The notes under the pieces are model-generated. The model was not told where the DNA came from, ran no database searches, and saw only the letters and a program-made list of their open reading frames with translations. This document shows positions 1-5,323 of a stretch of DNA of 6,342 bases, piece by piece. A program made the position numbers and the translations under genes. Source of the stretch: an uncultured Lachnospiraceae bacterium (GTDB taxonomy: Bacteria > Bacillota > Clostridia > Lachnospirales > Lachnospiraceae); assembly GCA_902803015.1 (NCBI GenBank), contig CADCOL010000071.1:1-6342 (forward strand), written 5' to 3'. The number at the start of each line of letters is the position of its first letter. The stretch's first letter is position 1.

Positions 1-1
1 C

Positions 2-70
2 CGTAAAATGGCCAAGACCGACCACCGCGACAAACTCGGAACCTTCGGATTATCGTTGTCGCACATTTAA
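2..70 (+). CDS. C-terminal end of an unidentified protein (partial, enters from left edge)
   Basis: An open frame with no start in the window runs to a TAA at 68-70 and gives 22 residues, ending in LGTFGLSLSHI. The preceding stretch is charged (Lys, Arg, Asp, His). I read it as a real gene end because the stop is followed 15 nt later by a strong intrinsic terminator in the correct orientation, and because the minus-strand genes stop on the other side of that hairpin. I do not recognise the family. The segment KTDHRDKLG faintly recalls the C-terminal end of GTP cyclohydrolase II (RibA/RibBA), but the residues after it do not fit that family, so I assign no function. A short open frame like this can occur by chance, hence the moderate confidence. 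Confidence 0.5.
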   Translation, partial: RKMAKTDHRDKLGTFGLSLSHI

Positions 71-84
71 ATGATCTCGAAATC

Positions 85-113
85 AAAGCCCCCGGTTCTC
101 CCGGGGGCTTTTT
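85..113. terminator. Bidirectional intrinsic terminator between convergent genes
   Basis: A perfect 11-bp inverted repeat (85-95 with 101-111, arm core AGCCCCCGG) encloses a 5-nt loop. On the plus strand it is followed by an unbroken run of five T (109-113), so it is a strong Rho-independent terminator for the partial gene ending at 70. On the minus strand the same hairpin lies 2 nt beyond the prfA stop and is followed by a broken T tract (TTTGATTT), so it probably also ends the minus-strand operon, perhaps less efficiently. Confidence 0.9.
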
Positions 114-115
114 GC

Positions 116-1195
116 TTAATACTCACTCTCATTCATCTTCGCAAGTTTTGCGGCCTGGTCGGCTGCGATGCAGGCATCGATGATTTCCTGGATGTCTCCG
201 TTCATGATTTTATCCAGCTTGTAAAGCGTCAGACCGATTCTGTGGTCGGTCACGCGCCCCTGCGGGAAGTTGTAGGTACGGATTTTTTCGCTTCGGTCAC
301 CGGTTCCGACCTGGGAACGACGAAGGTCCGCTTCCGCATCGTGCTTCTTCTGCTGCTCAAGGTCATAGAGTTTTGCACGAAGCAGGGCAAATGCCTTGGC
401 TTTATTCTGAATCTGCGATTTTTCGGTCTGGGAATAAATGACGATTCCGGTCGGCATATGGGTTAAACGCACCGCGGAGTCCGTCGTATTGACACACTGA
501 CCGCCGCAGCCCGATGCACGCATGACATCGATACGGATATCGTTATCGTTGATTTCCACTTCCACTTCTTCCGCCTCGGGCATTACTGCTACGCTGGCCG
601 TGGAAGTATGGATTCTTCCGCCCGCTTCCGTTTCCGGAACACGCTGAACGCGATGTACGCCGCTTTCGTATTTCATAACGGAATAGGCGCCCTGTCCGGT
701 AATCATAAATTCCACTTCCTTCATACCGCCGATTCCGGTTTCGTCCGCGTTAATCGTTTCAATTCTCCAATGATGGGTTTCGGAAAAATGCACATACATT
801 CTGTAAAGTTCGGCCGCGAAAAGTGCCGCTTCATCTCCGCCCGCACCCGCACGGATTTCCACGATTACGTTCTTGTCATCGTTCGGATCCTTCGGAAGGA
901 GAAGAATCTTTAACTCCTGCTCCAGGCGCTCCACGTTCTTCTTCGCATCGGAGAGTTCTTCCTTGAGCATTTCACGCATTTCTTCATCCGACTCGGATTC
1001 AAGCATCGACAGGCTGTCCTCGATGTCCTGTTTGGACTTTTTGTAGGACGTATACGCCTCCACAATGGGGGCTAAATTGCTCTGTTCCTTCATCAGGTCA
1101 CGAAAACGCTTCTGATCGTCCGTCACACCCGGGGACTGAAGCTCATTCATAACGTCTTCGTAACGGTTTAATAAATCTTCCAGTTTGTCAAACAT
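116..1195 (-). CDS. prfA: Peptide chain release factor 1 (RF1)
   Basis: RF1 recognises UAA and UAG stop codons in the ribosomal A site and triggers hydrolysis of peptidyl-tRNA. The protein has 359 residues, the usual RF1 length. It shows an N-terminal helical, coiled-coil-like region (about 1-100), the signature RAGAGGDEA (115-123), the stop-codon recognition tripeptide PET (187-189, the PxT form of RF1, not the SPF of RF2), the catalytic GGQ (231-233) and the conserved basic segment [18 protein letters not shown] (297-314). Gln233 is the expected target of PrmC. Two cysteines flank the GGQ (C230, C234); the equivalent of C234 is His in E. coli and Ser in B. subtilis, so that site is naturally variable. 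The ATG is preceded by AGAGG at 1202-1206, 6 nt upstream, overlapping the end of prmC, whose stop is only 3 nt away. This suggests translational coupling, with prfA as the last gene of the operon. Confidence 0.97.
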   Translation of the reverse strand: MFDKLEDLLNRYEDVMNELQSPGVTDDQKRFRDLMKEQSNLAPIVEAYTSYKKSKQDIEDSLSMLESESDEEMREMLKEELSDAKKNVERLEQELKILLLPKDPNDDKNVIVEIRAGAGGDEAALFAAELYRMYVHFSETHHWRIETINADETGIGGMKEVEFMITGQGAYSVMKYESGVHRVQRVPETEAGGRIHTSTASVAVMPEAEEVEVEINDNDIRIDVMRASGCGGQCVNTTDSAVRLTHMPTGIVIYSQTEKSQIQNKAKAFALLRAKLYDLEQQKKHDAEADLRRSQVGTGDRSEKIRTYNFPQGRVTDHRIGLTLYKLDKIMNGDIQEIIDACIAADQAAKLAKMNESEY

Positions 1196-1198
1196 ACT

Positions 1199-2038
1199 CT
1201 ACCTCTGTTCTGCGTACCAGGCCTTCACCACACGGTCAAAACCTGCCAAATCTTTGATGCACAAGACATCTTTATATCCTTCTTTGTTTAAAAGTTCCAA
1301 CACGGCATCCTTCTGATCGTACCCGATTTCGAAGAATATATATCCGCCGCGTTTTAAATACTCTTTGCAACGGGAAGCCAGAACTTTGTAAAAATCAAGT
1401 CCGTCCGTCCCTCCGTCCAAAGCACGTCTGGGCTCATAGTCCTTCACTTCAGGCTCCAGCGTTCCGATTATCGCCGAGGGAATGTATGGCGGATTCGATA
1501 CAATCAGGTCATACTTTCCTTCCACGTTTTCAAACAGATTCGAAACCCTGAAATCCGCTTTCAAACCCAGCCTTTCGGCATTCCTTGCGGCCAGTTCGAT
1601 GCTTTTTTCATCCAGATCCACACCGGTTCCGCTGCAGTCATTGCTGTACTTCAGTAACGATAACAGAATACATCCCGTGCCGCAACATAAATCAAGAATC
1701 TCCATACCGTCATGAACTTCCTTCATGGCTTCCTCGACAAGCGTTTCCGTATCCTGTCTCGGAATCAGTGTATCCGGCGCCGTTTCAAATTTCAGGCCCA
1801 TGAATTCCTGCTCATTCGTAATGTACTGAAGCGGTTCCCTCTTACAACGTCTTTCAAGAAGTTCCCGGAACCGTGCTTCGTCCTCATCGCTTACTTCACG
1901 CTCCGGATGAGCCAAAAGCGTATTCCGGTCCGTTCCGCAAACATATTCCAAAAGAAGCCTTGCATCCAGCCCGGCTTCTTTTACTCCGTTGTTTTCAAGG
2001 AGCCTTACTGCCTCCCTGTAACAATCCGCATATTTCAT
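1199..2038 (-). CDS. prmC: Release factor glutamine N5-methyltransferase
   Basis: PrmC (HemK family) transfers a methyl group from S-adenosylmethionine to the side-chain amide of the glutamine in the GGQ motif of release factors, which raises their termination activity. The 279-residue length is typical. The N-terminal helical substrate-binding domain spans about 1-75, followed by the family motif IPRQDTE (92-98; PRPDTE is more usual). The Rossmann-type methyltransferase domain has the SAM-binding motif I DLCCGTG (116-122; DLGTGSG is more usual), an acidic residue after the second strand in GVDLD (139-143) and the catalytic NPPY (182-185), followed by EP and ALDGG (196-210). The Shine-Dalgarno GAGG (2046-2049) lies 7 nt before the ATG, inside the last codons of the upstream gene, which stops only 2 nt away. 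Its substrate gene prfA follows 3 nt downstream, the common bacterial pairing. Confidence 0.96.
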   Translation of the reverse strand: MKYADCYREAVRLLENNGVKEAGLDARLLLEYVCGTDRNTLLAHPEREVSDEDEARFRELLERRCKREPLQYITNEQEFMGLKFETAPDTLIPRQDTETLVEEAMKEVHDGMEILDLCCGTGCILLSLLKYSNDCSGTGVDLDEKSIELAARNAERLGLKADFRVSNLFENVEGKYDLIVSNPPYIPSAIIGTLEPEVKDYEPRRALDGGTDGLDFYKVLASRCKEYLKRGGYIFFEIGYDQKDAVLELLNKEGYKDVLCIKDLAGFDRVVKAWYAEQR

Positions 2039-2040
2039 TG

Positions 2041-3201
2041 CTAATCCTCGTTTTCGGTCTCTTCGGTAGTCTCTGCGCTTAAATCCTCTTCACTGAAACG
2101 GATTTCGGCATGCGCATCACGGCTGTCGGATTCCACATCCGCCATGAGTGCTTCCATCGTCTCGGTATCCATTTCCTCATCTTCGTCATCGAGCCAGCCG
2201 ATTTCATCGCCGCTCGGAACATAATCGAAATTCTCTTTTAAATACTGCTGCCAGTCAAATACGGCTTCCACCGCACGGATAGCCACTTCTGCCATTTCCT
2301 CGTCCGGTTCTTTGGTGGTCAGGGACTGTAAAAGCAGACCGGGTGCGGAAAGAATTCTGGTAAGCCAGTTATCGTACCGTCCCATCAGTCTTAATACTTC
2401 ATAGGAAATGCCCGCAATCACGGGAATCAGCATCAGGCGGATTCCAAGTCTTAAGAAAGCGGAATCCACACGGATAAAGAAGAACAGGACAATCGAAATC
2501 ATCATGATAAAGAGAATGAAGCTCGTTCCGCATCTTCTGTGACGGCGGGAAGAACGCATGACATTCTTGACATTCAATGCCTTGCCGCTTTCCACGCAAT
2601 TGATGCATTTATGCTCCGCGCCGTGATACATAAAAGTTCTGCGGATTTCCTTGGATAAAGAAATCACCAGAATGTATCCGATAAAAATCGCAATTCTGAA
2701 AAGTCCCTCTGCAATCGCAATTAAGGAAGCATTGGCGATAAAACGCTCCAGTACATAATGAGAGAACAACGCAGGCACCACGAAGAACAATCCCACCGCC
2801 ATTGCAATGGCCAAAAGAATTGTGAATCCTGTCATAATGCTCTCTGCCTTGTTTCCGAACAGTTTTGTCATGAACTTGTCGAAGCCGGTTTCCTTCTCGT
2901 CTTCCTCTTCATAGAAATCCGAAGAAAGAGAAAGTGTCTTCATTCCGAGTTCCAGGGAATCGACGAATGCAACAATACCGCGTACAAAAGGAACCTTCAT
3001 GATTCCCTTCTCCATATTGCCGCTCTTGCAGTCTCCGGTCACAACCTCAATCTGATGATTGGGTTTTCTGACAGCAACCGCATAACGGTCGTTTCCGCGC
3101 ATCATGATTCCTTCCATTACGGCCTGTCCGCCGATGCCCGAATATTTGACTTTTCTTTTTTTCTTTTTTACAGACTTTACATCCTTCTTAGCACTTGCCA
3201 T
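2041..3201 (-). CDS. yqhQ: DUF1385 (YqhQ-family) integral membrane protein
   Basis: This is the DUF1385/COG3872 family, named after B. subtilis YqhQ and described only as a predicted metal-dependent enzyme; its biochemical role is not established as far as I know. Visible family marks are a very basic N-terminus (residues 5-19), GGQAVMEGIMMRG (24-36), YHGAEHK (192-198), INCVESG (200-206) and HRRCGTSF (221-228). Conserved His, Glu and Cys in these loops could bind metal. Hydrophobic segments at roughly 121-146, 160-183, 227-244 and 253-270 indicate about four membrane helices. The C-terminus from about 331 to 386 is a strongly acidic, probably disordered tail. AAGGA at 3211-3215, 9 nt before the ATG, supports this start. 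The gene follows the rpmE terminator by 38 nt and is tightly linked to prmC (2-nt gap). Family assignment is firm; function is unknown. The symbol is borrowed from B. subtilis. Confidence 0.93.
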   Translation of the reverse strand: MASAKKDVKSVKKKKRKVKYSGIGGQAVMEGIMMRGNDRYAVAVRKPNHQIEVVTGDCKSGNMEKGIMKVPFVRGIVAFVDSLELGMKTLSLSSDFYEEEDEKETGFDKFMTKLFGNKAESIMTGFTILLAIAMAVGLFFVVPALFSHYVLERFIANASLIAIAEGLFRIAIFIGYILVISLSKEIRRTFMYHGAEHKCINCVESGKALNVKNVMRSSRRHRRCGTSFILFIMMISIVLFFFIRVDSAFLRLGIRLMLIPVIAGISYEVLRLMGRYDNWLTRILSAPGLLLQSLTTKEPDEEMAEVAIRAVEAVFDWQQYLKENFDYVPSGDEIGWLDDEDEEMDTETMEALMADVESDSRDAHAEIRFSEEDLSAETTEETENED

Positions 3202-3239
3202 GAACGGTTTTCCTTATCCAAAACAATACGATATACAAG

Positions 3240-3268
3240 AAAAAAGGCTGAAGCGATGCTCCAACCTT
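3240..3268 (-). terminator. Intrinsic terminator after rpmE
   Basis: Read on the minus strand, arm AAGGTTGGAGC (3268-3258), loop ATC (3257-3255) and arm GCTTCAGCCTT (3254-3244) form an 11-bp stem with two G-U pairs. The distal end continues into a run of T (complement of the A run 3240-3245). It starts 8 nt past the rpmE stop and lies before the DUF1385 gene, so it should stop most transcripts after rpmE and let a fraction read through. A T run also follows the hairpin on the plus strand (3270-3275), but no plus-strand gene needs it. Confidence 0.8.
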
Positions 3269-3276
3269 GTTTTTTC

Positions 3277-3483
3277 TTATTTGCTTTCTACGCCGTACTT
3301 CTTGTTGAACTTATCAATACGTCCTCTTGCGGCTGCAGCCTTCTGCTGACCGGTGTAGAATGAATGGCACTTGGAGCAAACTTCTACGTGAATCTCTTTC
3401 TTGGTTGAACCGGTTACAAATGTATTACCGCAGTTGCAGGTAACGGTCGCCTGATAGTACTCAGGATGGATTCCTTCTCTCAT
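3277..3483 (-). CDS. rpmE: 50S ribosomal protein L31 (bL31), zinc-binding form
   Basis: bL31 is a small protein of the large ribosomal subunit that helps bridge the two subunits near the central protuberance. The 68-residue sequence begins MREGIHPEY, as is typical. It carries the four-cysteine zinc set of the C+ form, C16-x-C18 and C36-x2-C39, so it is RpmE and not the zinc-free RpmE2/YtiA paralogue made under zinc limitation. The C-terminal part holds the conserved HSFYTGQQK (40-48) followed by a basic Gly-Arg-Lys tail. The ATG has an excellent Shine-Dalgarno, AGAGGTG at 3491-3497, 7 nt upstream. It has its own promoter (3539-3567) and its own terminator (3240-3268), and lies 93 nt after rho, the usual Firmicute neighbour. 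Confidence 0.97.
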   Translation of the reverse strand: MREGIHPEYYQATVTCNCGNTFVTGSTKKEIHVEVCSKCHSFYTGQQKAAAARGRIDKFNKKYGVESK

Positions 3484-3538
3484 TTCATTTCACCTCTCTA
3501 TGTGTTAAAACCATATTTGCTTTTTCGACAGCTTGTTT

Positions 3539-3567
3539 ATTATATCATGCCGATTATCTCAACGCAA
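3539..3567 (-). promoter_or_regulatory. Promoter of rpmE, sigma-A type with extended -10
   Basis: On the minus strand a perfect -10 TATAAT (3544-3539) is preceded by TGA (3547-3545), giving the extended form TGnTATAAT. A weak -35, TTGCGT (3567-3562), stands exactly 17 nt upstream; the extended -10 may compensate for it. The predicted start near 3532 gives a leader of about 50 nt before the rpmE ATG. The -35 lies just 10 nt past the rho stop codon, and no rho terminator hairpin is visible in the gap 3484-3576, so rho transcripts may also read into rpmE. Confidence 0.8.
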
Positions 3568-3576
3568 GCATAAATT

Positions 3577-5073
3577 TTAGAGCCATTTGGTCTTCTTTAA
3601 CATATCCACGAATTCACGGTTATTGCGGGTTCTGGAGAACAAATCGATTACCTTGTCCGCCGCTTCCTCGGGCTTCATTCCGTTGAAGGCCTTGCGCATG
3701 ATATTGATGGCTTCGAGTTCATCGGGTGTAAGAAGCAAATCCTCTCTTCTGGTACCGGATTTCGGAATGTCAATGGCCGGAAACACTCTCTTTTCGGAAA
3801 GCTTACGGTCAAGAACCATTTCCATGTTACCGGTTCCCTTAAATTCCTCGTATACTACGTCGTCCATTTTCGAACCGGTATCCACAAGTGCCGTTGCAAG
3901 AATCGTAAGGCTTCCGCCCTCTCTCATGTTTCTTGCTGCACCGAAGAAACGCTTCGGCATGTGAAGTGCCGCGGGATCGAGACCACCGGATAAAGTACGT
4001 CCGCTGGGCGGGATAACCTGGTTGTATGCTCTTGTCAGTCTGGTGATACTGTCGAGAAGAATGATAACATCCTTCTTATGCTCCACGAGTCTCTTTGCAC
4101 GCTCGATTACCATTTCCGCAACACGTTTGTGGTGTTCCGGAGTCTCATCAAATGTGGAATAGATGACTTCTACATTCGGTCCCATGATGGCTTCCTTAAT
4201 GTCGGTAACTTCCTCGGGACGCTCATCGATTAAGAGAATAATCATGTGCATGTCGGGATTGGAATGCTTAACGCATTTGGCAACCGCCTTAAGAAGTGTC
4301 GTTTTACCGGCTTTCGGAGGAGATACGATCATACCTCTCTGTCCTTTTCCGACGGGCGACATCAAATCCATGATACGCATGGAAACCGGTGCTCCCGGAA
4401 TATCCAGATGAATCTTTTCATCCGGGAAAATCGGAGTCATGTTCTCAAAACTGTAGCGGTGTGCAATCTGATCGGGCGAAAGGCCGTTAATTTTCTTTAC
4501 ATATAAAAGAGCGGAAAACTTTTCGGTCGGAAGCTTAATCTTGGTGTTTCCTTCGATAATGTCACCGGTCTTGATTCCGAATCGTTTTACCTGCGCCGGT
4601 GCCACATATACATCATTGGAACCCGGCAGATAATTCTCGCTGCGGATAAATCCGAATCCGTCCGGCATTACCTCGATAATTCCGCTGACCGTAATATTGC
4701 TGTCAAGCGCTGCAATTTCTTCCTCGTCAAGGAATTCCTTTCTCTCTTCCTGCATGCGTCTTTCCGGCTTTTCCGGTACCGTGAACCTCGGTTGATCGCC
4801 GATTCTTCTTTCCTCAGCGTTTTTTTCCGCTGCCGCTTTTTCCTGGGCAGGTTTTTCCGCAGGTTTTCTTTCCTCGGTTGCTTTTACTGCCGGTGCTGCC
4901 TTCACGGCCGGTGCCGCGGGAGCCGCCGACTTTGCCGCCTGCTGTTTCTTTTCTTCGGCCACGAGAATATCAACAAGTTCTTCCTTTTTCATGGAAGTAT
5001 ACCCTTTCACGCCGATTTCCTTCACAATTGCCCGAAGTGACGATAAACTGAGTGTTTCGTATTTTTCTCGCAT
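3577..5073 (-). CDS. rho: Transcription termination factor Rho
   Basis: Rho is a hexameric RNA-dependent ATPase/translocase that binds nascent untranslated RNA and releases RNA polymerase. Counting from the chosen ATG (498 residues) it shows a Rho_N domain (about 7-40), an Ala/Lys/Glu/Pro-rich low-complexity insert (about 41-115), a cold-shock-like RNA-binding fold (about 127-200, with GFGFIR near 139-144) and the RecA-like ATPase. That core has Walker A PPKAGKTT (252-259), the catalytic-glutamate segment DERPEEV (283-289), Walker B VIILLD (336-341), PKRFFGAARN (373-382) and LDRKLSEKRVFPAID (421-435). All core motifs look intact. The insert makes it longer than the about 420 residues of E. 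coli Rho. I chose the ATG at 5071-5073 because AAAAGGGG (5082-5089) sits 8 nt upstream. An in-frame GTG at 5104-5106 would add 11 residues but lacks a good ribosome-binding site. First gene of the minus-strand block, divergent from the malic enzyme gene. Confidence 0.96.
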   Translation of the reverse strand: MREKYETLSLSSLRAIVKEIGVKGYTSMKKEELVDILVAEEKKQQAAKSAAPAAPAVKAAPAVKATEERKPAEKPAQEKAAAEKNAEERRIGDQPRFTVPEKPERRMQEERKEFLDEEEIAALDSNITVSGIIEVMPDGFGFIRSENYLPGSNDVYVAPAQVKRFGIKTGDIIEGNTKIKLPTEKFSALLYVKKINGLSPDQIAHRYSFENMTPIFPDEKIHLDIPGAPVSMRIMDLMSPVGKGQRGMIVSPPKAGKTTLLKAVAKCVKHSNPDMHMIILLIDERPEEVTDIKEAIMGPNVEVIYSTFDETPEHHKRVAEMVIERAKRLVEHKKDVIILLDSITRLTRAYNQVIPPSGRTLSGGLDPAALHMPKRFFGAARNMREGGSLTILATALVDTGSKMDDVVYEEFKGTGNMEMVLDRKLSEKRVFPAIDIPKSGTRREDLLLTPDELEAINIMRKAFNGMKPEEAADKVIDLFSRTRNNREFVDMLKKTKWL

Positions 5074-5081
5074 AAACTTTA

Positions 5082-5089
5082 CCCCTTTT
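5082..5089 (-). promoter_or_regulatory. Ribosome-binding site that decides the rho start
   Basis: AAAAGGGG on the minus strand ends 8 nt before the ATG at 5073-5071. The competing in-frame GTG (5106-5104) is preceded by an A/T-rich stretch with only a poor GGAA about 11 nt away, so the shorter 498-residue Rho is favoured. Confidence 0.7.
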
Positions 5090-5147
5090 GCTTTCCTTTC
5101 ATTCACTTTTTATAAAGTTCCAAAAACGGGAGTTCTACCAAGATTGG

Positions 5148-5163
5148 GCGCTTTAAGCGCTTA
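5148..5163. repeat. Palindrome / doubled GCGCTT in the rho leader
   Basis: The 16-nt stretch GCGCTTTAAGCGCTTA contains two overlapping palindromes: GCGCTT-T-AAGCGC (5148-5160) and the perfect TAAGCGCTTA (5154-5163). It also reads as a direct repeat of GCGCTT separated by TAA. It lies about 50 nt downstream of the predicted rho transcription start and about 75 nt before the rho ATG. It could be a protein-binding site or a small RNA hairpin (GCGC stem). The sequence shows only the symmetry, not the function. Confidence 0.55.
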
Positions 5164-5190
5164 CTGCGGTAACAATGATTTAAAGATACT

Positions 5191-5205
5191 CTTGCGTTTC
5201 ACAAG
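5191..5205 (-). other. Small hairpin in the predicted rho leader
   Basis: On the minus strand CTTGTG (5205-5200), loop AAA and CGCAAG (5193-5191 side) can form a 6-bp stem with one G-U pair. It is located at the very start of the predicted rho transcript. No T tract follows, so it is not an intrinsic terminator. A role in mRNA 5'-end stability or in leader-mediated control of rho is possible but is inference only. Confidence 0.35.
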
Positions 5206-5212
5206 CAATGTA

Positions 5213-5241
5213 ATTATACATCAGGATTTGAAAAATGAAAA
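5213..5241 (-). promoter_or_regulatory. Probable rho promoter
   Basis: On the minus strand a perfect -10 TATAAT (5218-5213) and a -35 TTTTCA (5241-5236; 4 of 6 match to TTGACA) are separated by exactly 17 nt. The predicted start near 5206 gives a leader of about 130 nt before the rho ATG. It is arranged back to back with the malic enzyme promoter, with only 8 nt between the two -35 boxes (5242-5249). No other minus-strand candidate in the 5074-5323 region has both boxes. Confidence 0.65.
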
Positions 5242-5248
5242 GGGGGAG

Positions 5249-5265
5249 ATTGAAAATCATTCAAT
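5249..5265. promoter_or_regulatory. Inverted repeat over the malic enzyme -35 box (possible operator)
   Basis: ATTGAA (5249-5254) and TTCAAT (5260-5265) are a perfect 6-bp inverted repeat with a 5-nt spacer. It covers the -35 box of the plus-strand promoter and part of its spacer, and lies only 8 nt from the rho -35. A dimeric regulator bound here could affect either promoter. It does not match the Fur or PerR boxes I know. A/T-rich 6-bp repeats occur by chance, so confidence is limited. Confidence 0.4.
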
Positions 5266-5277
5266 TTCGGTTATAAT
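5250..5277 (+). promoter_or_regulatory. Promoter of the malic enzyme gene, sigma-A type
   Basis: The -35 TTGAAA (5250-5255, 5 of 6 match) and a perfect -10 TATAAT (5272-5277) are 16 nt apart. The predicted start near 5284 gives a leader of about 40 nt. This is the best plus-strand promoter in the window and supports the malic enzyme gene as the first gene of its transcript. Confidence 0.8.
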
Positions 5278-5294
5278 CTTTATGTATTAGATAA

Positions 5295-5311
5295 CGAAAC
5301 CGAAACGAAAC
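5295..5311 (+). repeat. Short CGAAAC direct repeats in the malic enzyme leader
   Basis: CGAAAC occurs at 5295-5300 and 5301-5306, followed by an overlapping GAAAC at 5307-5311, immediately before the Shine-Dalgarno AAGGAG (5312-5317), which is 6 nt from the ATG. The leader is therefore purine-rich and unlikely to fold, which would favour efficient initiation. A specific RNA-binding role is possible but not shown. Confidence 0.45.
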
Positions 5312-5323
5312 AAGGAGAACATC

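Noticed and set aside
71..466. 131-codon plus-strand open frame starting right after the partial gene
   Set aside because: It lies antisense to the 3' part of prfA, begins before the terminator hairpin and has no ribosome-binding site; it shadows a well-conserved gene.
2758..3363. 201-codon plus-strand open frame
   Set aside because: It runs antisense across the DUF1385 gene, the rpmE terminator and part of rpmE, and has no family-like features; the minus-strand genes explain the DNA.
5074..5106. Upstream GTG start for rho, adding 11 residues
   Set aside because: There is no good Shine-Dalgarno before the GTG, whereas AAAAGGGG is well placed for the ATG at 5073, and the extra residues do not resemble the Rho N-terminus.
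5105..5135. Second rho promoter with TATAAA near the start codon
   Set aside because: The nearest -35-like TTGGTA is about 20 nt away, too far, and the start would leave almost no leader or ribosome-binding site context.
5074..5206. Riboswitch or T-box in the rho leader
   Set aside because: The leader is short, has only small hairpins, no terminator with a T run, and none of the conserved motifs I know for these elements.
5143..5218. Leader peptide frames within the rho leader (for example a 13-codon GTG frame)
   Set aside because: They have no ribosome-binding site and no regulatory codon pattern, and one longer frame starts upstream of the predicted transcript.
5249..5267. Fur or PerR box at the malic enzyme promoter
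   Set aside because: The inverted repeat has the right A/T richness but few matches to the Fur or PerR consensus positions.
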